Source of the DNA: Flavobacterium sp. UBA7680
GTDB taxonomy: Bacteria; Bacteroidota; Bacteroidia; Flavobacteriales; Flavobacteriaceae
Direction of reading: 5' to 3'
NCBI RefSeq assembly: GCF_002482975.1
Contig: NZ_DLHA01000019.1
Span: 278,310-342,309, forward strand
Length of the DNA: 64,000 bases
Part shown: piece by piece, positions 1 to 9,229 of the stretch
Position numbering within the stretch: position 1 is the stretch's first letter
Layout of the letters: the number at the start of each line of letters is the position of its first letter
The notes under the pieces: generated by a model
Told to the model about the DNA's origin: nothing
Databases searched by the model: none
Seen by the model: the letters and a program-made list of their open reading frames with translations, nothing else
Position numbers and translations under genes: made by a program

Positions 1-209
1 TCTTTTTTATGAAAAACAGAGAAAGGGCTTTATCCCGAATTGCAATTGCACAAGCCGTTTGGAATATTGATTTTGATACCACCTCGAATACCGTAGATGT
101 TTATATTAATTACCTGCGAAATAAATTAGATAAAAACTTCCCTACTCCATTGATTCATACTGTAAAAGGAACTGGTTATATGCTCAAACAAAAGAGTCAT
201 GAATCTTAA
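1..209 (+). CDS. OmpR-family response regulator, C-terminal part (5' end outside window)
   Basis: Only the DNA-binding half is present. The reading frame is open through base 1, so the gene begins before the window; the ATG at base 9 is internal. The residues form the end of an OmpR/PhoB winged helix: a TSNTVDVYINYLRNKLDK recognition helix, then the beta-hairpin around VKGTGYML. It overlaps the following histidine kinase by 11 bases, the usual arrangement of a two-component operon, so it should be the partner of that kinase. Target genes cannot be told from the sequence; the TonB receptor at 2622 lies downstream but beyond a long repeat-rich gap. Confidence 0.93.
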   Translation, partial: FFMKNRERALSRIAIAQAVWNIDFDTTSNTVDVYINYLRNKLDKNFPTPLIHTVKGTGYMLKQKSHES

Positions 210-1566
210 AAATAAATTAGCGGTTAACTCTACTTTGCTTTTTGCTTTTATTGTCGGGCTTCTTATGGCTGGCGCATTTCTCTTGTTCAAAAGCCACATG
301 AAAGATCTTTATATTGATAATCTTGAAGATCATGCCATGACATCGGCTTTATTTTATTTTGAAAAAGACGAAATCAATGCAATTAACAGCGAACGCTATC
401 GCCAAATTGAAATTCAATATAACAGAATTAACAATGAATCCATTCGGGTTTATAATGCTAAAACCAAAAAACTTTTTATACAAGATAATATTGATATTAA
501 TTTAAGCGATCAATATTTAAATACAATTAAAAAAAATAAGATCGAGCATTTTACAATAAACAACAGGCAGTTTGTTGGCTTATTTTATAAAGACAATCAG
601 GGAGATTTTATTATTGTCGTTTCCGGAATCGATCGTGCCGGAAATCACCAATTAGAAATTCTGGGTTTAATGTTTCTTCTATTTTATTTGATTGGAATTC
701 CGTTAAATTATCTTTTGGGAACATTTTTAGCTAAGCAGACTTTCCGTCCTTTTTCAGATGTTATTGCCAAAGTAAATACGATAACAACCGAAAATCTTCA
801 TTCGAGATTAGAAGTTCCGCAGACTAAAAGTAAAGATGAAATTAAAGAATTGGTTACCACTTTTAATTATCTTTTAGAAAGACTCGAAAGTGGTATTATG
901 ATTCAGAATAATTTTCTAAAAAACGCTTCTCACGAATTAAAAACACCGCTTACTATTATTATTGGAGATATTGATGTTTCGCTGCAACAACCGAGAACGA
1001 ACGAACAATACGAAGAAATCTTAAAATCTCTCCGAAAAGATACTTTACATCTTAAAGCGACTCTCGAAGGACTTTTGGTTTTATCAGGATTAGAACTTTC
1101 TGAACCACAGCAAATGGAAACGGTTAGAATTGATGAAATTCTGTGGAATGTTCTCGAAAAGAAAGCTATTGAATATCCTGAATCTAAAATTGCTGTAAAT
1201 CTCGATGCCATTGCAGATTATGAAGATTTGCTTTCTGTTTACGCCAATAAACACATGCTTTTTATTGCATTATACAATATTTTAGATAATGCCGTTAAAT
1301 TTTCATTTCCGGCACAAGTTGATGTTTTTGCTCTTTCAAAAAATAATAAACTTATAATCAAAATTATAGATCAAGGCCCCGGAATTTCTGATGCTGATAA
1401 AGATTCTATTTTTGATCTCTTTTTTAGAAGTGACAATACACGTCATATTCAAGGACAAGGATTAGGACTTTTTATTACCATGCAGATTCTTAAACTTCAT
1501 AATATAGAATTGATTGTAGATTCTGAACTTGAAAAAGGTACTTCGTTTTCTTTGGTATTTCCTTAA
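199..1566 (+). CDS. Sensor histidine kinase
   Basis: Membrane-bound two-component sensor of 455 residues. A first membrane segment lies at about residues 9-31. A periplasmic sensor of roughly 120 residues has no family I recognise. A second membrane segment lies at about 150-175, followed by a HAMP linker. The phosphoacceptor His is about residue 245 in SHELKTP. The ATP-binding part shows an N box (NILDNAVKFS), DQGPGI and GQGLGLF. The kinase motifs look intact. It overlaps the preceding response-regulator gene and should phosphorylate it. The ligand is unknown. Confidence 0.95.
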   Translation: MNLKNKLAVNSTLLFAFIVGLLMAGAFLLFKSHMKDLYIDNLEDHAMTSALFYFEKDEINAINSERYRQIEIQYNRINNESIRVYNAKTKKLFIQDNIDINLSDQYLNTIKKNKIEHFTINNRQFVGLFYKDNQGDFIIVVSGIDRAGNHQLEILGLMFLLFYLIGIPLNYLLGTFLAKQTFRPFSDVIAKVNTITTENLHSRLEVPQTKSKDEIKELVTTFNYLLERLESGIMIQNNFLKNASHELKTPLTIIIGDIDVSLQQPRTNEQYEEILKSLRKDTLHLKATLEGLLVLSGLELSEPQQMETVRIDEILWNVLEKKAIEYPESKIAVNLDAIADYEDLLSVYANKHMLFIALYNILDNAVKFSFPAQVDVFALSKNNKLIIKIIDQGPGISDADKDSIFDLFFRSDNTRHIQGQGLGLFITMQILKLHNIELIVDSELEKGTSFSLVFP

Positions 1567-1616
1567 AATGTTTTTTTACGCAGATTGGGCAGATTTTAAA
1601 TGGATCTTTTATCCAA

Positions 1617-1838
1617 ATTAAATTTAAAATTTGAACTGTTAGAACTACGTCATTGAATTTGCGTTTGTACCGTTAGGTACAAAATATCGGTAGAAAAAAA
1701 GATACCACATTAAGTTTGTGCCGTTAGGTACAAAACTATAACGAAAATAAATATAACGTGTCTTATTTGTGGCGTACCTACGGCACGCTATCGAAATCTA
1801 AAATTAAATGCTACCGATATTTAGTACCTAACGGTACT
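1617..1838. repeat. Palindromic non-coding repeat, copy A
   Basis: This 222-base unit recurs almost unchanged at 1913-2133. Its outer arms, 1668-1693 and 1811-1836, are 26-base inverted repeats with one mismatch, and a second nested pair (GTGCCGTTAGGTAC with GTACCTACGGCAC) sits inside. A single-stranded copy would fold into a long branched hairpin. No coding frame spans it. A shorter motif ending in GCAGATT-GGCAGATT precedes each copy (about 1579 and 1884). It resembles the REP-like palindromic families scattered in Flavobacterium genomes; I cannot name the family. Confidence 0.85.
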
Positions 1839-1912
1839 CGTTTTTTCACACAGATTTGCTTCACCTGTTCGCTATCGCTCGGGTTGCAGATTGAGCAGAT
1901 TTTTTTTATTTA

Positions 1913-2133
1913 ATTAAATTTAAAATTTGATCTGTTAAAACTTCTTCATCGAATTTATACTTGTACCGTTAGGTACAAAATATCGGTAGAAAAAAAATAC
2001 CCCGTTAAGTTTGTGCCGTTAGGTACAAAACTATAACGAAAATAAATATAACGTATCTTATTTGTGGCGTACCTACGGCACGCTATCGAAATCTAAAATT
2101 AAATGCTACCGATATTTAGTACCTAACGGTACT
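1913..2133. repeat. Palindromic non-coding repeat, copy B
   Basis: This is the second direct copy of the unit at 1617-1838, offset by 296 bases. Inverted arms are at 1964-1989 and 2106-2131. Differences from copy A are scattered single bases, mostly in the left 50 bases, while the inner hairpin is almost identical. This pattern suggests duplication with selection on, or gene conversion of, the foldback part. Confidence 0.85.
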
Positions 2134-2150
2134 ATAAATAAAATGTTATT

Positions 2151-2282
2151 TTAATTGCCTCCAGCTTTAGCTGGAGGTCAAGAATTAAATTGAAAAAGGC
2201 TTTAGCCAAACTTTTACTTCTTTGGCTAAAGCCCTTGTCTAAGACTTTATTTTTACATCCAACTAAAGTTGGACGCAATTGA
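2151..2282. repeat. Second type of palindromic repeat (nested hairpins)
   Basis: Outer arms at 2153-2170 and 2263-2280 are imperfect inverted repeats (AATTGCCTCCAGCTTTAG against AATTGCGTCCAACTTTAG). Within them lie a palindrome around CCAGCTTTAGCTGG, a hairpin of GGCTTTAGCCAAA with TTTGGCTAAAGCC, and a palindrome around CCAACTAAAGTTGG. It differs in sequence from the 1617/1913 repeat. It is probably another REP-like family. From 2283 to 2621 I see no gene and no convincing promoter, only AT-rich DNA leading to the TonB receptor. Confidence 0.75.
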
Positions 2283-2621
2283 ATCATATATCAATTTGAA
2301 ATTTATTATAGACTTGATATATATCTTTTTTCATCTTTTATCTTAAAAAACTAATCTCTTAATTATGCCGATTTTTACAATCGGTAACATTCACTTAACA
2401 CTCTAATCTTTTTCTAATCTACTTTAAATCTGCTTCTAATCCGCTATTTTAAAGCATTTTACACAAACAATTGATTTTAAAGGCTTAAATCAATTTTAAG
2501 AAAATAACATCTTCATAATTGTCTCTTAACAATGAATTGTTTTATGATTTTAAGTTAACAAAAGCGTTAAATCTGATCGAAACAAACCGAGTTACTTTGT
2601 CAAATAAAAACTAAAAACAAC

Positions 2622-5600
2622 ATGACAAAACTCAAACTCTTTTTTTCGGCATTTATGCTTCTTGTTATGGGAAACATTTTTGCTCAAATTACAACCTCCT
2701 CATTATCTGCCAAAGTTAGTGATGGTACAAGCCCGGTTACAAACGCAGAAGTTACCTTAACACATTTACCAACAAATGCTGTTTACAGAGCTGTAACAGA
2801 TAAACAAGGTCGGTTTAGTTTCGAAAATTTAAGTGCAGGCGGGCCTTATGAACTCGAAATTAAAAGTGCAGACACTAAAGATTATTCTAACGCACAAATA
2901 CATTTAGCGCTTGGCGACAATGATTTACCTACAATTGTAGTTGGAAAAGCAGATAATACGGTATTAGAAGAAGTAGTAATTACAAGCTCTAAACCATCTT
3001 CTAAAAACAACGGAACTAATATTAATGAGAAACAAGTAAATGGTCTTCCGTTAATCAACAGAGGAATTCAGGATGTTACAAAACTAGTTCCGCAGAGTTC
3101 TAACAACTCTTTTGCAGGAACCAATTTTAGATACAATAACGTAACAATTGATGGTTCTATAAATAATGACGCCATTGGTTTTAGCCCATCTTTAGGCGGT
3201 CAATCAGGAACTTCAGGAATGCCGGGAAGCAGTACGCGCTCTAACTCTATCAGTTTAGATGCGATACAAGATATTCAGGTTTATATTGCTCCTTATGATA
3301 TTAAATTAGGGAACTTTTTAGGAGGAAGTGTAAATGCTGTAACCCGCAGCGGTACAAATACAGTAAGCGGATCTATCTACAGCTACGGAAGAAGTGCAGC
3401 GATTACAGGTCCAAATAATGCTGGCGACGGTTCTAAAATGCCAAGTTCTTTTGGTGATTATCAAGTAGGTTTCAGATTGGGACTTCCAATCGTAAAAGAC
3501 AAATTATTCTTTTTTACCAATATGGAATATGCAGAACGAACTGATCCTTTATTTTACAATGCAGGAGAAACCAATTCTGCCGGAAAATTAACTTCATTAG
3601 TAGATAATGCTACAGCAGAACAAATTTCGAATTTCGTAAAAACCAACTACGGATTTGATCCGGGAAGCTACGGTTCGTACAACAACTTTTCAAAAAGCCA
3701 GAAATTCTTCAATAAATTAGATTGGAAAATTAATGACAAACATTCTCTTTCGTTAAGAAACAACACTGTTATTTCTCAAGCTTCAAATTTGGAACGCGAT
3801 GCTGCAAATTTCAGGTTTTCAAGTATGGATTTTACGCAAAAAAACCAATCTATTAGTACTGTTTTAGAGTTAAAAAGTCATTTTAACAGCCAGTGGTCTA
3901 ACTCATTTATTGCCAGTTATTCAGCCATTAAAGATTATCGTGATCCAAAATCAAGCAATGTTATGTTTCCCCAAACAGAAATTGGTTATAACGGAGGAAC
4001 TATTTTCTTAGGAAATGATCGTGAAGCAACTGTTTTTAATATGAAACAAAATACTGCTGAAATTACAGACAACCTTACCTACAAAACAGGAAATCATACT
4101 TTATTGTTTGGTACACACAACGAATTCTACGACATTAATTACGGTTTTGTAAACGCTCTTAACGGAAGAGTTGCGTATAAATCTCTTGCAGATTTCTACA
4201 ACAAACTTCCTACTCGTGTTCGTGGAACGTATCCTTTTGACGGTTCTACAAGAGATGAAATTTTCAATAATCCGTATGCACAATTCAAAGTAAATCTTTA
4301 CAGCGTTTATGCACAGGACGAAATTAGAATTGGAAACAAATTGAAAGTTACGCCGGGTGTGAGAGTGGATTATACTGATTTGCCAACAAAACCAAAGTTG
4401 AGTTCGCAAGTACAAAATTCTCCAGCTGATCCAAATTACGGAACAACATATTCTTATACACCTTTAAACCAAATTAAAAACAACTTTTTCAGCACAGCTT
4501 TAGTTTCTCCAAGAATAGGATTTACGTATAATGTAGACGAAGATAAAACATTAGTTTTAAGAGGCGGGTCTGGAGTATTTACAGGTAGAATTCCATTTGC
4601 ATGGTTAGGATATGCTTATTACAATGATGGTGTAGGTTACGGAAGTTATGATAAAAACAACTTAACTCCGGCGCAGGTTGCAGCGGCAGGCGATCCTTTG
4701 GCAAACAACGGATTAAACGGATATCACGATGCAACGCCAAAAGTTCAGGCAGATTTAGTAGATAATAAATTCAAAATGCCGGCTGTTTTAAGAAACTCAC
4801 TGGCTATTGATAAAATCATCGACGGATATAAATTTACAACCGAAGGTATTTACACAAAAGTAATTCGTGATTTGGAATTTCAACAAGTAAATAAGACTGA
4901 TAACCCAACTTATTTCTCTTACGATACGAATCATCAAATGCCAATTTACGCGGCTAACATCAATCCTGCGTTTTCAAATGCTTATTTATTGTCAAATACA
5001 AATAAAGGATACAGATACAGCATAACAGAAATGATCTCAAAAACATACGATTTTGGATTCAACTTTATGGTAGCTTATACTTACGGAGATTCTAAAGATG
5101 TTACAAACGGAATTCGTAACTCTATGGAAAGTAACTTCCAAATGAACCAATCATTAACACCAAATGATCCTCAATTAGCAACTTCTAACTTTAATATCAA
5201 ACACAGAATCGTTTCTAATGTAGGATATGCAGTAAAATTAGCGGATAACAATACTTTCTCTGCAAACGTGTATTTTAATGCACAATCAGGAAATCCATTT
5301 TCTTGGGGATTTGTAAACTCAACAATTGCAGGAACAGGACAAGCAGCAGGATTAGCTTATATCTTTAAAGATGCTGCGGAAGCGGCTAAATATATCGGAG
5401 TAAATGCAGCAGGAGTTCCATCGGCAACGGCAGCACAGCAAGTAGCAGATTACGAATCTTTCATCAACGGAAATTCTTATTTAAAAAGCAGAAGAGGAAA
5501 CTTCACAGAAAGAAATGGTGATACTACACCTTGGAACATTCAGGCTGATTTAAAATTAATGGACGAAATTAATGTAGCACACGTTGGTACATTCCAGGTT

Positions 5601-5837
5601 TCATTCAGCATGGCTAATATCGGAAACCTTATCAATAAAGATTGGGGAAGAAGTTATTTTGTTCCAAATACATACAATTCAACAGCAAATTTAGGTTTAA
5701 CAAAATCAGGAAACTTAGGCGGAGTTGCTACTGGCGATCCAACTTACACGTTCCAAAAACCTACAACTGCACCTTATACTATAGATCAATTAGCTTCAAG
5801 ATTCCAAGGACAACTTGGCGTAAGGTATTCGTTCTAA
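2622..5837 (+). CDS. TonB-dependent receptor, Oar-like
   Basis: Outer-membrane receptor of 1071 residues. A signal peptide ends near residue 21 (GNIFAQ). A carboxypeptidase-regulatory-like beta-sandwich follows at about 24-105. Then comes a TonB-box-like stretch (LEEVVITSSK), a plug domain (about 130-245) and a long beta-barrel ending in aromatic VRYSF, typical of outer-membrane proteins. Glycine- and asparagine-rich segments in the plug and the overall length match the Oar-like subgroup rather than SusC. No SusD-like partner lies beside it, so the substrate is unknown. It is monocistronic, with a strong terminator 26 bases after the stop codon. Confidence 0.93.
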   Translation: MTKLKLFFSAFMLLVMGNIFAQITTSSLSAKVSDGTSPVTNAEVTLTHLPTNAVYRAVTDKQGRFSFENLSAGGPYELEIKSADTKDYSNAQIHLALGDNDLPTIVVGKADNTVLEEVVITSSKPSSKNNGTNINEKQVNGLPLINRGIQDVTKLVPQSSNNSFAGTNFRYNNVTIDGSINNDAIGFSPSLGGQSGTSGMPGSSTRSNSISLDAIQDIQVYIAPYDIKLGNFLGGSVNAVTRSGTNTVSGSIYSYGRSAAITGPNNAGDGSKMPSSFGDYQVGFRLGLPIVKDKLFFFTNMEYAERTDPLFYNAGETNSAGKLTSLVDNATAEQISNFVKTNYGFDPGSYGSYNNFSKSQKFFNKLDWKINDKHSLSLRNNTVISQASNLERDAANFRFSSMDFTQKNQSISTVLELKSHFNSQWSNSFIASYSAIKDYRDPKSSNVMFPQTEIGYNGGTIFLGNDREATVFNMKQNTAEITDNLTYKTGNHTLLFGTHNEFYDINYGFVNALNGRVAYKSLADFYNKLPTRVRGTYPFDGSTRDEIFNNPYAQFKVNLYSVYAQDEIRIGNKLKVTPGVRVDYTDLPTKPKLSSQVQNSPADPNYGTTYSYTPLNQIKNNFFSTALVSPRIGFTYNVDEDKTLVLRGGSGVFTGRIPFAWLGYAYYNDGVGYGSYDKNNLTPAQVAAAGDPLANNGLNGYHDATPKVQADLVDNKFKMPAVLRNSLAIDKIIDGYKFTTEGIYTKVIRDLEFQQVNKTDNPTYFSYDTNHQMPIYAANINPAFSNAYLLSNTNKGYRYSITEMISKTYDFGFNFMVAYTYGDSKDVTNGIRNSMESNFQMNQSLTPNDPQLATSNFNIKHRIVSNVGYAVKLADNNTFSANVYFNAQSGNPFSWGFVNSTIAGTGQAAGLAYIFKDAAEAAKYIGVNAAGVPSATAAQQVADYESFINGNSYLKSRRGNFTERNGDTTPWNIQADLKLMDEINVAHVGTFQVSFSMANIGNLINKDWGRSYFVPNTYNSTANLGLTKSGNLGGVATGDPTYTFQKPTTAPYTIDQLASRFQGQLGVRYSF

Positions 5838-5862
5838 AGATTGTGTTTTATTTTTTTTACTA

Positions 5863-5906
5863 TCCCCCAGTTTCGAGGAATTTGAAACTGGGGGATTTTT
5901 ATTTTT
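5863..5906 (+). terminator. Intrinsic terminator of the Oar-like receptor gene
   Basis: A 12-bp perfect stem (TCCCCCAGTTTC / GAAACTGGGGGA) with a 9-base loop is followed by a T-rich tract. Confidence 0.93.
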
Positions 5907-5972
5907 CCTATATAACGATGAGTTAACAGTTAAAAAAAATCACTATTTTTAGTACACATTTACACTTGTACT

Positions 5973-7583
5973 ATGATCGATAAAGCACAACTTCGAAGCT
6001 CCATTTTCAGACATCTCGACGGATTAGCGACTGCTCCGGTAGCAATAGCATTAAAAAAGCATGCAGTTTTAGAATTTATCTTAAACAAAAAACAAGTTCA
6101 ATTATCAGAATTGGTAACTGTTTTTAAAGCAAATGAAGGTTATTTGAATGTCGGTTTGAGAATTTTAGCTTCTCAGGGATTTCTGGATTATGAAGTCGAT
6201 AATAAAACACAGAAAATTACAATCGCTGTAAATGAAAAAACCGAAACTGCTTTTTCGCTGTTTTATCTTTACGAAGATGTTGTCGATCTGCTTCAGTTTT
6301 CCATTCAGTTTCATCCCCGTCTTTTTGAAGATGTTCCGTTTGAAAAACTCAATCTTATTTTTGAAAAATATAAAAAGAATTACGGAATCGAACCTTCTGA
6401 TAATCCATTAAAAAATACTATTCAGGAACAAATTTTAAAACATGTTGAAGGTTATTTAATTGGCCCTACAATTGTGCGTTTGGCCATGAACGGAATGTTT
6501 CATAAATATTTTATGGAGACTTCTTTCAGACCCGAAGAGTTTCATAAATCTCCTGAAAATTTCAAAAAAATATTAGATTTTTTTGTGCATCTTGGATGGT
6601 TTCTGGAAAAAAACGGCAATTACCAATTTACCGAAACGGGTTTGTTTTTTGCAAAACGAGCCAGCGCTTATGGCGTTACGGTTTCTTACCTACCGACATT
6701 TGCCAAAATTGAAGAATTAATTTTTGGCGATCCAGCCGTTTTAAGAATGATAGCCGATGGTGAAAACGAAATTCACGTTGATCGTGAAATGAATGTTTGG
6801 GGAAGCGGCGGCGCTCACGATACTTATTTTAAAGTAGTAGACGAAATTATCATCAAACTTTTTAACCTGCCAATTGAACAGCAGCCAAAAGGAATTCTCG
6901 ATATGGGCTGTGGAAATGGCGCTTTCCTGGAACATATTTTTGAAGTTATCGACAGACAAACTTTACGAGGCGAAATGCTTGACGAATATCCCCTATTTCT
7001 TGTTGGTGCAGATTATAATCAGGCTGCTTTGAAAGTTACCAGAGCTAATCTTATAAAAGCTGATATTTGGGCAAAAGTTATTTGGGGAGATATCGGACGT
7101 CCAGATGTACTTTCAGATGATTTGAGAGAGAATTATAATATTGACCTGAAAGATTTACTTAACGTAAGGACTTTTCTAGATCACAACCGAATTTGGAAAG
7201 ATCCGCAGCACGTTGATGAAAACAGAGTCAGCAAATCTACCGGAGCATTTGCTTACAGAGGAAAAAGAATCAGCAACAATTTGGTAGAAGATAATCTATT
7301 AGAACATTTACAAAAATGGTCGCCTTACGTTCGTAAATTCGGTTTGCTTTTGATTGAATTACATACGATAAATCCAAAACTTGCAGCCCAAAATTTAGGA
7401 AAAACGCCCGCAACAGCTTACGACGCCACTCATGGTTTTTCGGATCAATATATTATTGAAATTGATGTTTTTAATGATGTCGCTTCAGAAGCCGGATTAT
7501 TTCCCGATAAAGCCATTTTTAAAAGATTTCCGGAAGCTGATATTGCTACTGTTAGTATTAATTTACTAAAAGGAGGTTTTTAA
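5973..7583 (+). CDS. Class I SAM-dependent methyltransferase with N-terminal helical and winged-helix parts
   Basis: Protein of 536 residues. The first part (about 1-85) resembles the winged-helix dimerisation domain found before O-methyltransferases, and a second helix-rich segment with similar character covers about 165-235. The Rossmann methyltransferase domain starts near residue 305 with the SAM-binding motif ILDMGCGNGAF; an acidic strand end follows (VGADYN). The architecture recalls the AprA-MT2-like methyltransferases linked to polyketide assembly, but no biosynthetic gene is near. Substrate unknown. The start is the first ATG after the preceding terminator; the gene appears to be alone. 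Confidence 0.8.
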   Translation: MIDKAQLRSSIFRHLDGLATAPVAIALKKHAVLEFILNKKQVQLSELVTVFKANEGYLNVGLRILASQGFLDYEVDNKTQKITIAVNEKTETAFSLFYLYEDVVDLLQFSIQFHPRLFEDVPFEKLNLIFEKYKKNYGIEPSDNPLKNTIQEQILKHVEGYLIGPTIVRLAMNGMFHKYFMETSFRPEEFHKSPENFKKILDFFVHLGWFLEKNGNYQFTETGLFFAKRASAYGVTVSYLPTFAKIEELIFGDPAVLRMIADGENEIHVDREMNVWGSGGAHDTYFKVVDEIIIKLFNLPIEQQPKGILDMGCGNGAFLEHIFEVIDRQTLRGEMLDEYPLFLVGADYNQAALKVTRANLIKADIWAKVIWGDIGRPDVLSDDLRENYNIDLKDLLNVRTFLDHNRIWKDPQHVDENRVSKSTGAFAYRGKRISNNLVEDNLLEHLQKWSPYVRKFGLLLIELHTINPKLAAQNLGKTPATAYDATHGFSDQYIIEIDVFNDVASEAGLFPDKAIFKRFPEADIATVSINLLKGGF

Positions 7584-7640
7584 TTGTTAATTATAAATTG
7601 TGAGTTCTTAATTCTTAATTCACAATTTATAATTAACAAT
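7583..7640. terminator. Long AT-rich hairpin between convergent genes
   Basis: Perfect 20-base inverted arms at 7583-7602 and 7621-7640 overlap the stop codon of the methyltransferase gene and face the end of the LRR lipoprotein gene. It probably acts as a bidirectional terminator. Similar TAATTGTTAATT-type hairpins occur near 27650 and 34140, so it is also a dispersed repeat. Confidence 0.65.
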
Positions 7641-7691
7641 TAATAATTCATGTATGATTTCACAATCAGGCTTAATTTACCTCATGAAAAA

Positions 7692-9077
7692 TTATTGTGC
7701 CACTAAAATATCCTTATAAATTGACCAGTTTGCATTTGTTTTATACACTTCTAAAGAACCGCTTGGCACTTTTATTTCTTTAAGATTTTTACAATTAAGA
7801 AAAGGCCTGTCAGTATTTGGCGGAGTAGTTGAATTGATTGTTACACTTGTTAAATTCGTATTATAGCTAAAAGCAAAGAAAGAGATTTGAACAACATTTT
7901 TTGGGATTGTAAGGGTTTTTAAAGCGGTACAGTAAGCAAATGCATTTTGCTGAATTGTTGTAAGACTTTCAGGAATCGTAATTTCTGTTAGTTTTGCAGC
8001 ATATGCAAAAGCTGCTATTTCTATCATTGTAACGCCTTCGGGTATTGCATAGGCATCGGATGATTTAGCACTAGGAAAATTTCGCAATGCCGTAACTTCT
8101 TTATTAAATAATACCCCATCAATTACACTAAAATAAGAATTGGATTTTAAAGTAAAATCAACAAGAGGACAATTTAAAAAAACGACATCTCCTAAAGAAT
8201 TCAAATTGTTAGGTATTGCAAAACTTGTTAAGTTAATACAATCCATAAAAGCACCGTTACCAATCTCTTCAACTGTATCTGGAACATTTATATTGGTTAA
8301 ACCCGGACAGCTTTTAAATGCATATTGCTTGATACTGGTAACGCTGTTTGGTATTGTAACGGCTGTTAAGTTATCGCAAAACACAAAAGCGTATTCCCCA
8401 ATAGTTGTAACTCCATTAGAAATTGTTATACTACTAATTTCTGTTTGACTTTCAAATGCGTGACCACCAATTTTTGTAACCGGATATCCTTCTATCTTGG
8501 ATGGTATTGTCAAATCATATTTTGACGAAATTGTCAAGTCTTTCCAAAGCTGAGACAATCCTGTAATTACCACTTCCGGCTTTGCTCCCTGCACTATTTC
8601 ATAGGTAAATAAAAGATCATCTGTAAGAGGTTTTACATTTACTGCCGTTGTCACTTCATTATTAGTGATTATTAAATCCTTCTCCTCTCCAGAAATTACT
8701 GTTTTTGTATTGTATTCGCCTGATGCATTGATTTTTACATGGATCGATAAAGTTGCCGCTGAGCCATTACTGAAGTCGCCTATAGACCAAACACCGGTTT
8801 CTTCATTGTAAGTTCCGTCAGACAATTGTGCGCTGATAAATGTATATCCAGTAGGAATTTTGCTTAATACTTCAACATTTGCAGCGTCTAATGGACCTGC
8901 ATTTGCAGCTATTAAATTAAATGTCAAATCAGTATTTGCAATTGGGTTAATTAAATTGGCCGTAACCGCAATCGATAAATCTGCTGCGTTTTTAGTATCA
9001 GTTTCTTCATCTTTAGAACATGAAAATAATAGCGAAGTCAGCATCAAAAATATAAATCCTTTTAAATAAAATCTCAT
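7692..9077 (-). CDS. Surface lipoprotein with DUF11-like domain and BspA-type leucine-rich repeats
   Basis: The chosen start at 9077 gives a lipoprotein signal (MRFYLKGFIFLMLTSLLFSC), with the modified Cys followed by SKDEE. This resembles the Bacteroidota lipoprotein export signal, so surface display is likely. An upstream ATG at 9110 would add 11 residues before the signal and lies almost at the predicted transcription start, so I reject it. A DUF11-like beta-sandwich follows (about 25-145 after the start), then at least seven BspA-type LRR_5 repeats with the pattern AFxxCxxLTxVTIPxSVTxI. Such repeats usually bind host, matrix or other surface partners. No ligand can be inferred. Confidence 0.88.
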   Translation of the reverse strand: MRFYLKGFIFLMLTSLLFSCSKDEETDTKNAADLSIAVTANLINPIANTDLTFNLIAANAGPLDAANVEVLSKIPTGYTFISAQLSDGTYNEETGVWSIGDFSNGSAATLSIHVKINASGEYNTKTVISGEEKDLIITNNEVTTAVNVKPLTDDLLFTYEIVQGAKPEVVITGLSQLWKDLTISSKYDLTIPSKIEGYPVTKIGGHAFESQTEISSITISNGVTTIGEYAFVFCDNLTAVTIPNSVTSIKQYAFKSCPGLTNINVPDTVEEIGNGAFMDCINLTSFAIPNNLNSLGDVVFLNCPLVDFTLKSNSYFSVIDGVLFNKEVTALRNFPSAKSSDAYAIPEGVTMIEIAAFAYAAKLTEITIPESLTTIQQNAFAYCTALKTLTIPKNVVQISFFAFSYNTNLTSVTINSTTPPNTDRPFLNCKNLKEIKVPSGSLEVYKTNANWSIYKDILVAQ

Positions 9078-9121
9078 AATGTTTCTTTTAGTTTTTAAAT
9101 AGGGCAGCATTAAAGCCGGGG

Positions 9122-9129
9122 CAAAGTTA
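9122..9129 (-). promoter_or_regulatory. Bacteroidota -7 box for the LRR lipoprotein gene
   Basis: On the minus strand this reads TAACTTTG, a full match to TAnnTTTG, about 45 bases before the chosen start codon. No clear -33 TTG at the standard distance was found. Confidence 0.55.
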
Positions 9130-9229
9130 ATTTTTGACTAAATCAAAAAAATCACTATAAATGAGTATATTTAAATTAAATTCCCATTATAATAAAAACA
9201 CTAATTTTATAATCCTAAAATAAATCATT

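Noticed and set aside
1567..2282. CRISPR-like reading of the repeats
   Set aside because: Units are over 200 bases, palindromic, only two copies and without short regular spacers; no cas genes.
5642..5926. Plus-strand frame over the end of the Oar-like receptor and its terminator
   Set aside because: It runs through a clear terminator hairpin and overlaps a certain gene in another frame.
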